From Chryseobacterium sp. ISL-80 (GTDB lineage: Bacteria; Bacillota; Bacilli; Bacillales; Cytobacillaceae), in the NCBI GenBank assembly GCA_018613055.1, contig JAGGQZ010000003.1, positions 186,001 through 250,000 of the forward strand: a stretch of DNA of 64,000 nt. The letters are read 5' to 3'. Position numbers and translations under genes: made by a program. This document shows positions 45,323 to 54,599 of the stretch, in pieces. Positions within the stretch are counted from its first letter, which is position 1; each line of letters begins with the position of its first letter. The notes beneath the pieces are model-generated. The model was not told the DNA's origin. It worked only from the letters and a program-made list of their open reading frames with translations, and did no database searches.

Positions 45323-45994
45323 TTATCGTTTATCATTTTGGATCAATTCTTCTACCTTGACCGGTTTCCAGCCTTCGCCATCCACCCATTGAATCGAGAC
45401 CCTGAATGTCTGGTCGCTGCCTTTTTCAGAAATCGTTCCGACTGCTGAATTGGGCTCGCTGCCTCTTTCATTCCACCATACCGTCATGTTATTTTGATCG
45501 ATTCCTGTTGCATAGGAATAGGCAAGAATCATTTCCTGCCAATCCACCGCATTTTGGTCGAATACAGGAGTGTGTTCTCCGGATTGGGTCGTGCCAACCG
45601 GTTTCCATTCAGGATTTTCAATCGTTTGTTTCACGTTGGCATCACTGCCGCCCTCTGTCACGATTGGTTCTGTCTGTTCATCTGCAGATTCATCTGTTTC
45701 TTCCGAATCAGAATGATCTTCTGCGTTTTTTTCGGAGTCATTATCGTCTTTTGAGCCAGCAGCTTTGCTGTCATCTTTTTTCTTTGAAGAGTTTGCGGCC
45801 TGGTCCTTTTCTGCAGCTACATCGTTTTGGTCAGCTGCGCCTTCATCATTGCTGAAAAAGATATTAAACGAAACAATGCCAATTAACAAAATCACAATAA
45901 CAATCAAGCTATTTAAAATAAGGTTCGTTTTTCTGCGCTTCGCCCTTTGCTGTGAGCGCATCCCCTCATTTATGTTGTCATAATCATTCTTCAA
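45323..45994 (-). CDS. YrrS family protein (DUF1510)
   Basis: 223-residue protein: basic N-terminus (QQRAKRRKTNLILN), one membrane segment (about residues 25-47), a low-complexity acidic Ser/Asp/Glu/Lys linker (about 50-115) and a C-terminal DUF1510 domain with YATGIDQNNMTVWWNERGSEPNSAVGTISEKG. It is probably extracytoplasmic. Start is TTG 45994 with GGGAGG upstream. It is downstream of pbpI, as in the B. subtilis yrrS-pbpI locus linked to sporulation. Confidence 0.88.
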   Translation of the reverse strand: MKNDYDNINEGMRSQQRAKRRKTNLILNSLIVIVILLIGIVSFNIFFSNDEGAADQNDVAAEKDQAANSSKKKDDSKAAGSKDDNDSEKNAEDHSDSEETDESADEQTEPIVTEGGSDANVKQTIENPEWKPVGTTQSGEHTPVFDQNAVDWQEMILAYSYATGIDQNNMTVWWNERGSEPNSAVGTISEKGSDQTFRVSIQWVDGEGWKPVKVEELIQNDKR

Positions 45995-46079
45995 AATCTT
46001 TCCCTCCCTTTTAAGGTTGTCAACATTCTACCATGACTCGGGGCAAACTTGAAGGATTTTATATTCATCTAATGTGGTC

Positions 46080-47861
46080 TCAATCGTTTTCAGGACCTTC
46101 AGCGGATGTTCCATGGTTGAATTTATAGACCTCCTTTACTATATCTGCAAAAAGAGGGTTCACTCCGCCTTCATCCTCGAAGACCCCTAAATTGACCGTC
46201 ACAAGTGCATACTTCGGCTTTTCAAAAGGAAAATATCCGGCGAACCATTTATTATGCAATTGCTTTTTGCTCTCATATATCCCCGTTTCAGCAGTACCTG
46301 ATTTTCCCGCAACATCATATGGCAAGTCCCGGAACCATCTTCCAGTGCCCTCTTCATTCACAACGACCTCTCGTAAAAGCTTTTGCAGCTTCATGGCAGT
46401 ATAAGGGGAGATCTGATCACCTGGAAGTTTATCTTTCGGGAATTCAGTCATTTTTGTACCATTTTGATATTGAATCGACAGCACGGCCCTGACCATATCT
46501 TTTTCACCACCTCTGGCGATTGACGCCATCATGTTGGCGACAGCAAGCGGAGAGACCCTGACTTCATGCTGGCCAATTCCAGACAATGCGGCAAAATTCC
46601 TATCCTTCCGAGCTTCATCTGACATGAAAATTCGTCCCTTTTCCTCGTCCTGAAGCTGTCTGAAATCCTCCAAATGAAAAATATTCCCCGTCCATCCTGT
46701 ACCGCCTGTCATTGAGAGCATTTCTGCATACCTCTCCAAAATATGAGGATCATCTTTTTGTAATTCTTGCGCCACTTCTCCAAATGTCCGGTTACAGCTT
46801 ACTGCGAAGCTATCTTGGAAATTGAGCATTCCATGTTGATATTTCTTATCTGCCTCCCCATTGATGGTCTTGCTGCAATCAAACTTCCTGGCCGGGTCAT
46901 CAAGACCCTTATCAATCGCAGCCGCAGCAACCACCGTTTTGAACACCGATCCCGGAATATGCTGCTTGACCATCATATTTTCAACCCCTTCATCCGTATA
47001 GGGTTTGGATGGATTTATGACGGGCCTCGAAACCATTGCCAAAATGCTGTTTGTTTCAATATCCAGAAGAACGACTCCGCCTTTTTTAATTTTATGCTGA
47101 TCCACCTTTTCCTCAAGAATCATTTGTAAATCCTTATCAATCGATGTCTGCAGATTGATTGGATAGAAGGGATTGGCTGGTTCAATATATTTCACATTGA
47201 TTCCGAATAATGGAGCCCCTTCTCCATCTACATGGTAAACAAGCTTTGACTTCCCTTCCGCTACGAGGAACTCATCGAAGCTTTTTTCCAGACCTGAAAC
47301 GCCAATCAAGGTCCTGGGCAGAAACTCCTTCTCGCCATACCTCGATTTCAGGGCAGCTTCGTTTTCGCCTATTATACCCACAAGCTGCGCAGCCGGCACT
47401 TTTTCCATAGGGTATTTCCGCTCAACAGCAAATACACCGGGAATTTCCAATCCGTTGATGATGTCCATTTGGCGCTTTGTCAAAATCACCGGATCAGGGC
47501 TGCCAAAAGCAAACGGTTCCTTGGAATCTTCCACTGCAGTTTTCAATGCGTATTCAGAGACACCAATGGATTGTGCAACCTTATCAGCTTCCCAGTCCAT
47601 CTTCTTTAAAAACGGAAACAGGACCAACACTGACGCGGTCTCATAGGAGAGTGGTTCACCTTTGCGGTCCAGGAAATTTCCTCTGCCGTTATCCACCACC
47701 ATTTCCTGTGACCTTTGTTTGACGCTTGCTTCGATTAAATTGATCTCATGCTTTGAAAATGATTCGGTATCGATCAGCTGCAGCTGAGCCAGCCGAAAAA
47801 TCAACAGGCCAAAGCCTGCAAGACAGATGGAAACCCAGGCCACCATTCTTTTTTTACGCAT
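46080..47861 (-). CDS. pbpI: Class B penicillin-binding protein (PbpI)
   Basis: 593-residue transpeptidase. An N-terminal membrane anchor (about residues 7-25) is followed by the PBP dimer domain (about 50-200) and a transpeptidase domain with SVFK (Ser305-Lys308), SCN (Ser355-Asn357) and KSGTAETG. ATG 47861 lies 6 nt after GAGGTG, and that binding site forms the 3' arm of a terminator-like hairpin downstream of greA. B. subtilis PbpI (YrrR) is a sporulation-associated PBP that makes little contribution to growth. Confidence 0.93.
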   Translation of the reverse strand: MRKKRMVAWVSICLAGFGLLIFRLAQLQLIDTESFSKHEINLIEASVKQRSQEMVVDNGRGNFLDRKGEPLSYETASVLVLFPFLKKMDWEADKVAQSIGVSEYALKTAVEDSKEPFAFGSPDPVILTKRQMDIINGLEIPGVFAVERKYPMEKVPAAQLVGIIGENEAALKSRYGEKEFLPRTLIGVSGLEKSFDEFLVAEGKSKLVYHVDGEGAPLFGINVKYIEPANPFYPINLQTSIDKDLQMILEEKVDQHKIKKGGVVLLDIETNSILAMVSRPVINPSKPYTDEGVENMMVKQHIPGSVFKTVVAAAAIDKGLDDPARKFDCSKTINGEADKKYQHGMLNFQDSFAVSCNRTFGEVAQELQKDDPHILERYAEMLSMTGGTGWTGNIFHLEDFRQLQDEEKGRIFMSDEARKDRNFAALSGIGQHEVRVSPLAVANMMASIARGGEKDMVRAVLSIQYQNGTKMTEFPKDKLPGDQISPYTAMKLQKLLREVVVNEEGTGRWFRDLPYDVAGKSGTAETGIYESKKQLHNKWFAGYFPFEKPKYALVTVNLGVFEDEGGVNPLFADIVKEVYKFNHGTSAEGPEND

Positions 47862-47894
47862 AAAAAACACCTCGTCAAAAGTGTTGACGAGGTG
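47862..47894 (-). terminator. Terminator-like hairpin overlapping the pbpI binding site
   Basis: Minus strand CACCTCGTCAA-CACTT-TTGACGAGGTG followed by TTTTTT and then the ATG of pbpI. The 11-bp perfect stem plus T6 has the form of a rho-independent terminator 25 nt after the greA stop. The same 3' arm contains the GAGGTG ribosome binding site of pbpI. Confidence 0.85.
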
Positions 47895-47918
47895 CGTGAG
47901 TTTCAAACATATGGATCA

Positions 47919-48395
47919 TTACTTAATGGAAGTGATGCGGACGCTCATTTCACCGCCAGGAGTTTGGACAGCCACTTGATCGCCCACTTTTTTGCCCATT
48001 AGACTCTTCGCAATCGGAGAGTCATTTGATATCTTGCCCTCAAACGGATCTGCTTCTGCACTTCCAACGATTGTATAAGATTCTTCATCGCCATCAGGAA
48101 GCTCGACAAAAGTGACCGTGCGGCCAAGGCTTACAGCATCTGTGCTCAACTCATCTTCCTGGATGATTTTTGCGTTGCGGATCATATTTTCAAGAGTCGT
48201 GATACGGCCTTCAACAAAAGCTTGTTCCTCTTTTGCAGAATCGTACTCAGAGTTCTCTGAAAGGTCGCCAAAGCTGCGAGCGATCTTGATTCTCTCAACC
48301 ACTTCTTTTCGTTTGACAGTCTTTAATTGTTCCAATTCTTGTTCCAGCTTTTCTTTCCCTGCCTGTGTCATAGGAAAAACTTTTTCTGTAGCCAA
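47919..48395 (-). CDS. greA: Transcription elongation factor GreA
   Basis: 158-residue factor that stimulates cleavage of backtracked RNA in stalled RNA polymerase. N-terminal coiled coil ([50 protein letters not shown], with the acidic DLSENSEYD tip) and C-terminal FKBP-like domain ([15 protein letters not shown]). Start TTG 48395 with GGAGTG upstream. Located between udk and pbpI. Confidence 0.97.
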   Translation of the reverse strand: MATEKVFPMTQAGKEKLEQELEQLKTVKRKEVVERIKIARSFGDLSENSEYDSAKEEQAFVEGRITTLENMIRNAKIIQEDELSTDAVSLGRTVTFVELPDGDEESYTIVGSAEADPFEGKISNDSPIAKSLMGKKVGDQVAVQTPGGEMSVRITSIK

Positions 48396-48599
48396 AATAC
48401 TTCACTCCTTCTAGTCTTCACAAATCCCCAAAATAGATTGTGTAATATTATATTATGTATCCTGAAAAATATACAGGAGCGCGTCCTATATGAGGGCGCG
48501 CGATTTAAACAGGGCCATTTCAGGCCATTTATTTCTCTCTGGACAAAAGGAAGCACTTTTTGCAAGTACTTCCATGTCCATATTATCTATGCTATTGTG

Positions 48600-49235
48600 T
48601 CACAAAAATGATTTTTGTTCAAGAATTGTTTGAATTTTTGTTACCATCAGGTCAATCGCAACATGGTTGTGGCCGCCCTCCGGAATGATCACATCAGCAT
48701 AACGCTTGGTCGGTTCGATGAACTGGTTATGCATCGGCCTGACAACATTCACGTACTGTTCAATGACTGAATCCATTGAGCGTCCGCGCTCCTTGATGTC
48801 ACGCAGGAGCCTGCGGATAATCCGCAGATCTGCATCGGTGTCGACATAGAGTTTGATATCCATCAGATCGCGCAATCTCTCGTCCTCGAGAATCAAAATT
48901 CCTTCAAGAATGATAACATCCTTCGGTTCAACATGGATGACTTCGTTGGAGCGAGTGTGAATTGCATAATCGTAAACCGGCTTCTCAACCGCCTCGTGTT
49001 GAAGCAGCTTCTGGATATGTTCTATCAAAAGATCATTGTCAAATGCAAGTGGATGGTCGTAGTTTGTCTTTAATCGCTCTTCCATTGGCAGGTGGCTCTG
49101 GTCTTTGTAATAGTAGTCTTGCTCAATCATAAGAATTGATTGACTCTTAAAGCTATCATAAATAGCTTTTGTGACGCTTGTCTTTCCTGAGCCGGAGCCG
49201 CCGGCTACACCAATTACAACAGGTTTGCGGTCCAT
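48600..49235 (-). CDS. udk: Uridine kinase
   Basis: 211-residue nucleoside kinase that phosphorylates uridine and cytidine in pyrimidine salvage. P-loop [19 protein letters not shown], then [15 protein letters not shown] and [17 protein letters not shown]. It lies 3 nt after trhP2 in the same operon. Confidence 0.97.
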   Translation of the reverse strand: MDRKPVVIGVAGGSGSGKTSVTKAIYDSFKSQSILMIEQDYYYKDQSHLPMEERLKTNYDHPLAFDNDLLIEHIQKLLQHEAVEKPVYDYAIHTRSNEVIHVEPKDVIILEGILILEDERLRDLMDIKLYVDTDADLRIIRRLLRDIKERGRSMDSVIEQYVNVVRPMHNQFIEPTKRYADVIIPEGGHNHVAIDLMVTKIQTILEQKSFL

Positions 49236-49238
49236 TTC

Positions 49239-50507
49239 TTACTTCTCCTTCCGCATCATGTTATTTGGGTAGACAGGCTTGTCCATCTTGAACTTGACGA
49301 TTTGCAGAGGATGGCGGGCAACATCAAGTTCATTGCCATCTTCATCCCAAATCTTTTCAATCACATGAGTGAAGTACTCGATTTCAGGTCCAAAGAATTC
49401 AACCTCGTCGCCAGGCTTGAAGTAGTTCCTTTGCTGAAGTGTGACCATTTGAGTCTCAGCATCATAATCAAGCACAAGGCCGGCAAAATCGAAAGTTGTC
49501 TTTTTGCTATGGTTTCCAAACATTTGCTCTTTATACCCAGGAACTCCCTCAAAGAAAGCAGTTGCTGTCTCGCGGTTCGCACATTTGTCCAATTCTTCAA
49601 GCCATTCCTGCTTGATGACGAAGTTTTCAGGGTCCGCACAATACGCATCAATCACTTTGCGGTAGACGCTGACTACTGTTGCGATATAGTGGATCGACTT
49701 CATGCGGCCTTCGATTTTCAGGCTGTCGATTCCAGTTTCGATCATACGGGGAATTGATTCAATAAGCTTAAGGTCTTTAGGGCTCATTGCAAACGGAGCA
49801 TCACCATCATTGAACAATGGGTTCTCATCGCTTCCTTCGAGCTTATACAAGTCATAGTCCCAGCGGCAAGACTGGCAGCAGCCGCCGCGGTTTGAATCAC
49901 GTGCTGTCATGTGATTGCTCAGCGTACAACGTCCGGAATAGGCAATACACATTGCTCCGTGGACAAAGGTTTCAATTTCAATGTCAACCTTTTCCTTCAT
50001 TAACTTGATTTCTTCCGCACCCGTTTCACGCGCCAGTACGACACGCTCAAGTCCTTCTTCCTTCCAGAACTGGACTGCTTTCCAGTTTGATAGGGATTGC
50101 TGAGTGCTTAAGTGGACCTCAATTTCAGGAGCTACCCTGCGGCAAGTTTCGATGATGAGCGGATCAGCCACGATGATTCCGTGTACCCCAGCTTCCTTCA
50201 ACCCCATCATATAGTCTTCTAGTCCATCAATATTCTCATTATGGGCGAAAATATTTGTTGTGACATATATTTTTGCGCCGTATTTCTTGGCGAACTCGAC
50301 ACCTTCCTTCATTTCTTCAAAGGTGAAATTATCCGCATTAGAACGCAAACCATATTCCTGTCCGCCGATGAAGACGGCATCTGCACCGTAGTGGACGGCA
50401 ATCTTAAGTTTTTCAAGATTTCCGGCCGGCGCTAGCAGTTCTGGTTTTTTCACGATGACACGTTTGCCATCGACAATTTGCGAAATTTTATCTGCTACTG
50501 CTGCCAT
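49239..50507 (-). CDS. trhP2: U32-family tRNA 5-hydroxyuridine synthesis protein (TrhP2/YrrO)
   Basis: 422-residue protein of the U32 peptidase family, now known as TrhP, that hydroxylates U34 of tRNA using prephenate. Signatures: PELLAPAGNLEKLKIAVHYGADAVFIGG and FVHGAMCIAYSGRCTLSNHMTARDSNRGGCCQSCRWDY, with the iron-sulfur-type cysteines. The C-terminal part has an OB-like domain. In B. subtilis trhP1, trhP2 and trmR form one locus, as here. AGGAGGT precedes the ATG. Confidence 0.92.
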   Translation of the reverse strand: MAAVADKISQIVDGKRVIVKKPELLAPAGNLEKLKIAVHYGADAVFIGGQEYGLRSNADNFTFEEMKEGVEFAKKYGAKIYVTTNIFAHNENIDGLEDYMMGLKEAGVHGIIVADPLIIETCRRVAPEIEVHLSTQQSLSNWKAVQFWKEEGLERVVLARETGAEEIKLMKEKVDIEIETFVHGAMCIAYSGRCTLSNHMTARDSNRGGCCQSCRWDYDLYKLEGSDENPLFNDGDAPFAMSPKDLKLIESIPRMIETGIDSLKIEGRMKSIHYIATVVSVYRKVIDAYCADPENFVIKQEWLEELDKCANRETATAFFEGVPGYKEQMFGNHSKKTTFDFAGLVLDYDAETQMVTLQQRNYFKPGDEVEFFGPEIEYFTHVIEKIWDEDGNELDVARHPLQIVKFKMDKPVYPNNMMRKEK

Positions 50508-50534
50508 TACGCAACCTCCTCATAGTTCTTCCTG

Positions 50535-51464
50535 TTAATAAACCGTCTCTTTGAAAAAGAATCCTGTATCCAGCGGGCGATTAGGCGGCTGCAGTTCTTC
50601 TGCCGCTTCCAGCAAGCTGTCTTTTTCTTCGTCGTATTGGTCAGGATCTTCCACTGCCAAATCAATGGCTTTGCGGTATAGCTTTGTAACTTCCAATATA
50701 TATTCTGGGCTCTTAAGGATGCCGTCGATTTTAAGAGAATCGATCCCTGCTTCCACAAGCTCCGTCAGTTCATCAATAATGCAAATATCATTAGGACTCA
50801 TGATGTGCGTGCCATTTTCGTCTTCGAAAATAGGATATTTATTCTCACGCTCTTTATCGTGAAGGAACATATCACGTTCCTGCTTACGATTTTCTACTTC
50901 CAGTGCCTTGCCTTGATATTCAAAATAATGGCCAAGAAGCGGGCGCTTTGACTGGAACATATTCATCATCCCGTGAACCTGGACCTCGATTTCAACCTCG
51001 GCATTTTCCTTGATTTCAACGATGGCATCCATATTGATTTCCCTGGCCAGGACAGCGCGCTTTGCCCCTTTCCTGCCCCAATAGTTGCACGTATACCAGT
51101 TCGTTCCTGTTGTTTCAGTGCTCCAATGAAGCTTCATGCCGGGAGTATATTCCTTCGCGGCCATCAAAACAGCGGGATCACCAAAAGTGACTCCATCCGC
51201 TTTTACATCCTGAAGGAATGTAAGATATTCGCCCAGCAAGTCCACTTTTTCGTTGTGGAACAAAGCGTTCATGGCTACATATACTTTTTTGCCTTTCGAG
51301 TGTGCCAATTCAATCGCCTGTTTTACATCTTCACGATTGAACTCACCAGCAAGACGAAGGCCGAACTTTTGCTCTCCAATCAGGAACGCATCTGCTCCAG
51401 CCTCTGTCAATGGGATAATATCATTTACACTAGTTGGCGTTACCAATAATTCAGGTTTCTTCAT
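50535..51464 (-). CDS. trhP1: U32-family tRNA 5-hydroxyuridine synthesis protein (TrhP1/YrrN)
   Basis: 309-residue U32-family protein, shorter than TrhP2, with GADAFLIGEQKFGLRLAGEF and the VHGMMNMFQSKRPLLGHYF region. The canonical cluster of cysteines of the long form is largely absent. The ATG at 51464 has GAGGTG 6 nt upstream. It lies 5 nt after trmR and 27 nt before trhP2. It likely functions together with TrhP2 in U34 hydroxylation. Confidence 0.9.
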   Translation of the reverse strand: MKKPELLVTPTSVNDIIPLTEAGADAFLIGEQKFGLRLAGEFNREDVKQAIELAHSKGKKVYVAMNALFHNEKVDLLGEYLTFLQDVKADGVTFGDPAVLMAAKEYTPGMKLHWSTETTGTNWYTCNYWGRKGAKRAVLAREINMDAIVEIKENAEVEIEVQVHGMMNMFQSKRPLLGHYFEYQGKALEVENRKQERDMFLHDKERENKYPIFEDENGTHIMSPNDICIIDELTELVEAGIDSLKIDGILKSPEYILEVTKLYRKAIDLAVEDPDQYDEEKDSLLEAAEELQPPNRPLDTGFFFKETVY

Positions 51465-51469
51465 TCCGT

Positions 51470-52108
51470 TCACCTCTTCTTACTAACCGCTACCCCATCG
51501 CCAATCGGAAGGATGATTGTGTCATACTCCTCATTGGCTGCAAGCCAGCGGTTGAATTCGTCTATTTTTTTTACCAGGCTGCGGACTCTTCTGCTTTCTG
51601 CTTCCTGGTTATATACAAGCCCCTTAAAAAGGATGTTATCCGTGATGATCATTCCCCCGGGTTTTAAATACCTTGAGTATAGTTCGAAAAAGCGTTTGTA
51701 CTGCCCTTTTGCCGCATCAATGAAAATAGCGTCAAATGGAGCATGGGCAGCGACTTCCGCTTCAAGCTCAAGCGCATCCCCTTTGATCTGGGTGATCCGC
51801 TCCTGCAGGCCGGCCCTTTTAATATACTCGACTGCAAGCTCGTACCGGTCTTCATCACGCTCGAGTGTGATGATTTGAGCCTGCGGCAGTGCGAATGCCA
51901 TTCTCATTGCGGAGTAGCCGATTGCTGTTCCGACTTCCAGGATTGTGTCCGGCTGCTGGATTCTTAGAAGCTGGAGCATCGTTTCTATGCCAGCCGGCTC
52001 CATAATCGGAACACCGTTAAGCTCCGCATACTCTTCCATCTCGGAAAGAATGCCATCCCTGGGCTGTATGAGAGAATCTATATAATTCTGCAGCTCTTCG
52101 TTCAGCAA
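51470..52108 (-). CDS. trmR: tRNA 5-hydroxyuridine methyltransferase TrmR (YrrM)
   Basis: 212-residue class I SAM O-methyltransferase of the catechol-methyltransferase-like family: TILEVGTAIGYSAMRMA (motif I), FDAIFIDAAKGQYKRFF and GMIITDNILFKG (metal-binding acidic residues). B. subtilis TrmR methylates 5-hydroxyuridine to 5-methoxyuridine in tRNA. Start TTG 52108 with GAGGTGA. First gene of trmR-trhP1-trhP2-udk. Confidence 0.92.
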   Translation of the reverse strand: MLNEELQNYIDSLIQPRDGILSEMEEYAELNGVPIMEPAGIETMLQLLRIQQPDTILEVGTAIGYSAMRMAFALPQAQIITLERDEDRYELAVEYIKRAGLQERITQIKGDALELEAEVAAHAPFDAIFIDAAKGQYKRFFELYSRYLKPGGMIITDNILFKGLVYNQEAESRRVRSLVKKIDEFNRWLAANEEYDTIILPIGDGVAVSKKR

Positions 52109-52351
52109 GCTGCCTCACCTCTATTCAAAGGCCTGAAGAAAGCCAGAGTAGATTTTCGCATGACTGTGCAGGCATGAAAAAAATAGCGTTCACAGGTCAA
52201 GAGAGAAAACCAAACAGGTCCATTAGCTAAAAAGCTTCAACTCCTTCATCTGCAATGCACGCTATCGAATAAAACCTGATGCCCAAATAGAGCATCCGCC
52301 AGACAGTAACATGACTATAAAAAAACACTTGAATTATTTTATCACAATAAG

Positions 52352-52383
52352 AAGGGAAATGCTAACCTTTCTGCATTTCCCTT
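52352..52383 (-). terminator. Terminator of mltG
   Basis: AAGGGAAATGC / GCATTTCCCTT stem with 10-nt loop, about 10 nt after the mltG stop; the T-run is short. Confidence 0.7.
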
Positions 52384-52392
52384 TAATTGCTG

Positions 52393-53544
52393 TTATTTTT
52401 TATTGGTGATATGTTCGTTCACTTTTCGATTGTGCTCATCCAGAGTCTTCGAGAAGAGCACCTCTCCTGTGGAGGTCGCAATGAAATACATATCATCCGT
52501 GTCAGCTGGAGCCAGAGCGGCTTCAATTGACATGACCCCAGGATTGGCGATAGGGCCAGGTGGCAGCCCCTGAATTTTATAGGTATTATAAGGGTCATCG
52601 ATTTCAAGATCCTTGAAATACACACGTTCTTTATGTTCGCCGTGTGCATACAGGACAGTTGGGTCTGTCTGCAGCATCATTCCGTCTTCCAGGCGATTGT
52701 AGAAGACGCTGGCGATTTTATCGCGGTCAGCTTTCTCAGTTGCTTCCTCTTCAATGAGAGATGCCATCGTCATTAATTGATGAGTCGACATTTCCTTTTC
52801 TTCCATCTGCCCTCTAAAATCCCCTAGCACTTCTTTTGTCTTTGTCAGCATGACGGTGACAATTTCCTCAATCGTCGGTTTTTCAGAGTAGAATGGGTAT
52901 GTCGCCGGGAACAGATAACCCTCAAGTGGGTACTTCACATTTTCTTTTAGGATTTCGTCAGTAAGGACATCCGGATATTTTTCCATCATTTTTTTGATGA
53001 ATTCCTGATCGTTCAGCTGCTTGAAAACAACTTCCTCGTCCTGCTGTGTTTTTTCAGCAATGATTCCGGCAATTTGTTTAAGCTGTTTGCCCTCAGGAAT
53101 TGTGATTTTCATGACCACATCCTGCATGACCTTACCTGTTTTCAAGCTTGTGATGATTTCAGGCAGCGTCATTGACGGTTTCATTTTATAATCACCAGCC
53201 ATAAAGCCGGCTTCATTTTTGAACTTCACATAATACTTGAAGACTCGGGCATCCCTTATGACCCCTTTATCCTCAAGAATCTGCCCGATACCTGTTGTAG
53301 AAGAACCAATCGGGATCGTGACATCGATTGTTTTCTTGCTGTTTTCCTCGACTGGTTTCATGGCTTCTTTTATGTAGTAATAACCGCCGCCGCCGATTGC
53401 CCCGATGAGCAAGATGGCCACGATTGCAGTAATGAAAACAATCTTCCTCACAATTTTCGCTTCTTTCTGCTGCTCAATCAGCTTTTCAGTAATCAAATGT
53501 TTCTTATCTTTTTTTGGATCCTGTATATTCTTTTCGTCAGACAT
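52393..53544 (-). CDS. mltG: Endolytic peptidoglycan transglycosylase MltG
   Basis: 383-residue membrane-anchored lytic transglycosylase (YrrL, YceG family) that cuts nascent glycan strands. Charged N-terminus, one membrane segment (about residues 34-59), a LysM-like region and the catalytic domain with MTMASLIEEEATEKADRDKIASVFYNRL (catalytic Glu) and LQTDPTVLYA. It is transcribed away from the second 52-bp tandem array. Confidence 0.95.
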   Translation of the reverse strand: MSDEKNIQDPKKDKKHLITEKLIEQQKEAKIVRKIVFITAIVAILLIGAIGGGGYYYIKEAMKPVEENSKKTIDVTIPIGSSTTGIGQILEDKGVIRDARVFKYYVKFKNEAGFMAGDYKMKPSMTLPEIITSLKTGKVMQDVVMKITIPEGKQLKQIAGIIAEKTQQDEEVVFKQLNDQEFIKKMMEKYPDVLTDEILKENVKYPLEGYLFPATYPFYSEKPTIEEIVTVMLTKTKEVLGDFRGQMEEKEMSTHQLMTMASLIEEEATEKADRDKIASVFYNRLEDGMMLQTDPTVLYAHGEHKERVYFKDLEIDDPYNTYKIQGLPPGPIANPGVMSIEAALAPADTDDMYFIATSTGEVLFSKTLDEHNRKVNEHITNKK

Positions 53545-53607
53545 AAGTTCCCCCTCCAGATCACAAAACTTACTTCCTGGATACTCTCTATTATCACATC
53601 TCGCACC

Positions 53608-53633
53608 ATTATACTATATTTTCTATTTCTATT
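53608..53633 (-). promoter_or_regulatory. Candidate mltG promoter
   Basis: TATAAT on the minus strand at 53613-53608; the best -35 (TTGCAA) is 19 nt away, so it is a weak match. About 65 nt before mltG. Confidence 0.4.
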
Positions 53634-53774
53634 TGCAAATAATTACGAAAAAATACCTTGAACGACAAACAAACCAATAATTCGACAACCGCATTGGGCG
53701 TGTGATAACAAACAAGATAGTACTTTTTAATGGGAGGGTGCTGAAATATCGTTTGCATATTTTATGATTCATCT

Positions 53775-54215
53775 CTGTATCGGACACTCTTCAGGATTTT
53801 TCACCTTTTTTATCCGATAGCGCCCTTCTATTGGACACTTCTCCGGGATTTTTCTCCCTCTTTGTCCGTAGGGCGCTTCTATTGGACACTTCTCCAGGAT
53901 TCTTCTCCCTTTTTGTCCGATAGGGCCCTTCTATTGGACACTTCTTTAGGATTCTTTTTCCTTTTTGTCCGATAGGGCCCTTCTATTGGACACTTCTTTA
54001 GGATTCTTTTTCCTTTTTGTCCGATAGAGCCCTTCTATTGGACACTTCTTTAGGATTCTTTTTCCTTTTTGTCCGATAGAGCCCTTCTATCGGACATTTC
54101 TCCAGGATTCTTCTCCCTTTTTGTCCGATAGGTTCCTTCTATTGGACACTTCTTTAGGATTCTTCTCCCTATTTGACCGATAGAGCCCTTCTATCGGACA
54201 CTTACCTAAGACTCA
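53775..54215. repeat. 52-bp tandem repeat array, 9 copies
   Basis: CTATTGGACA or CTATCGGACA begins at 53828, 53879, 53931, 53983, 54035, 54087, 54139 and 54191, with an earlier divergent copy at 53777: two 51-nt steps, then 52-nt steps. Each unit holds CTATTGGACA and TGTCCGATAG as an inverted repeat around a pyrimidine-rich CTTTAGGATTCTTTTTCC linker, so every copy can fold. No ORF of interest. It occupies the gap between the yrzB terminator and the mltG promoter region; the rest of 53634-53774 is AT-rich without a gene. Confidence 0.95.
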
Positions 54216-54248
54216 TGCCTCTCTAATTGTCCATTAGCTGTTTTCGGG

Positions 54249-54283
54249 CAAAAATAAAGGACCAGGCTTCATTCGCCTGGTCC
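54249..54283 (-). terminator. Terminator of yrzB
   Basis: GGACCAGGC / GCCTGGTCC stem, 7-nt loop, then TTTATTTTT on the minus strand. Confidence 0.88.
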
Positions 54284-54296
54284 AGATTATTCATTC

Positions 54297-54584
54297 CTAT
54301 TCTTCGTCTTGCTCTGCAAGGAAGGTTTCGAGCATTTCTTCAATCATGTCCCACTCTTCATCTGTTTCGATTGGCATAAGTTCGCCATCTTCATTATCTT
54401 CTGTTGGTGTGAAAGCAGATGCGTGGATTTCGATTTCCTCGTCATCGTTATCCTCTGCACCGACTGGATAATAAAGCACATATGATTTTCCGAACTCTTC
54501 GGAATCAAATGTGAAAAGGACTTCGCATAATTGTTCGTTGCCGTTTTCGTCTACTACTGTAATGTTGTTTTCGCCGTGATCCAT
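54297..54584 (-). CDS. DUF1292 family protein YrzB
   Basis: 95-residue, very acidic protein: [35 protein letters not shown], then [12 protein letters not shown] and a Glu-rich end. It matches DUF1292/YrzB and lies next to ruvX and ireB, as usual in Firmicutes. ATG 54584 has GAGGTG 6 nt upstream. Function unknown. Confidence 0.9.
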   Translation of the reverse strand: MDHGENNITVVDENGNEQLCEVLFTFDSEEFGKSYVLYYPVGAEDNDDEEIEIHASAFTPTEDNEDGELMPIETDEEWDMIEEMLETFLAEQDEE

Positions 54585-54599
54585 TGTAGTCACCTCAAT

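Noticed and set aside
53775-54215. CRISPR or phage attachment array
   Set aside because: Same reason: contiguous tandem units without spacers; no integrase nearby.
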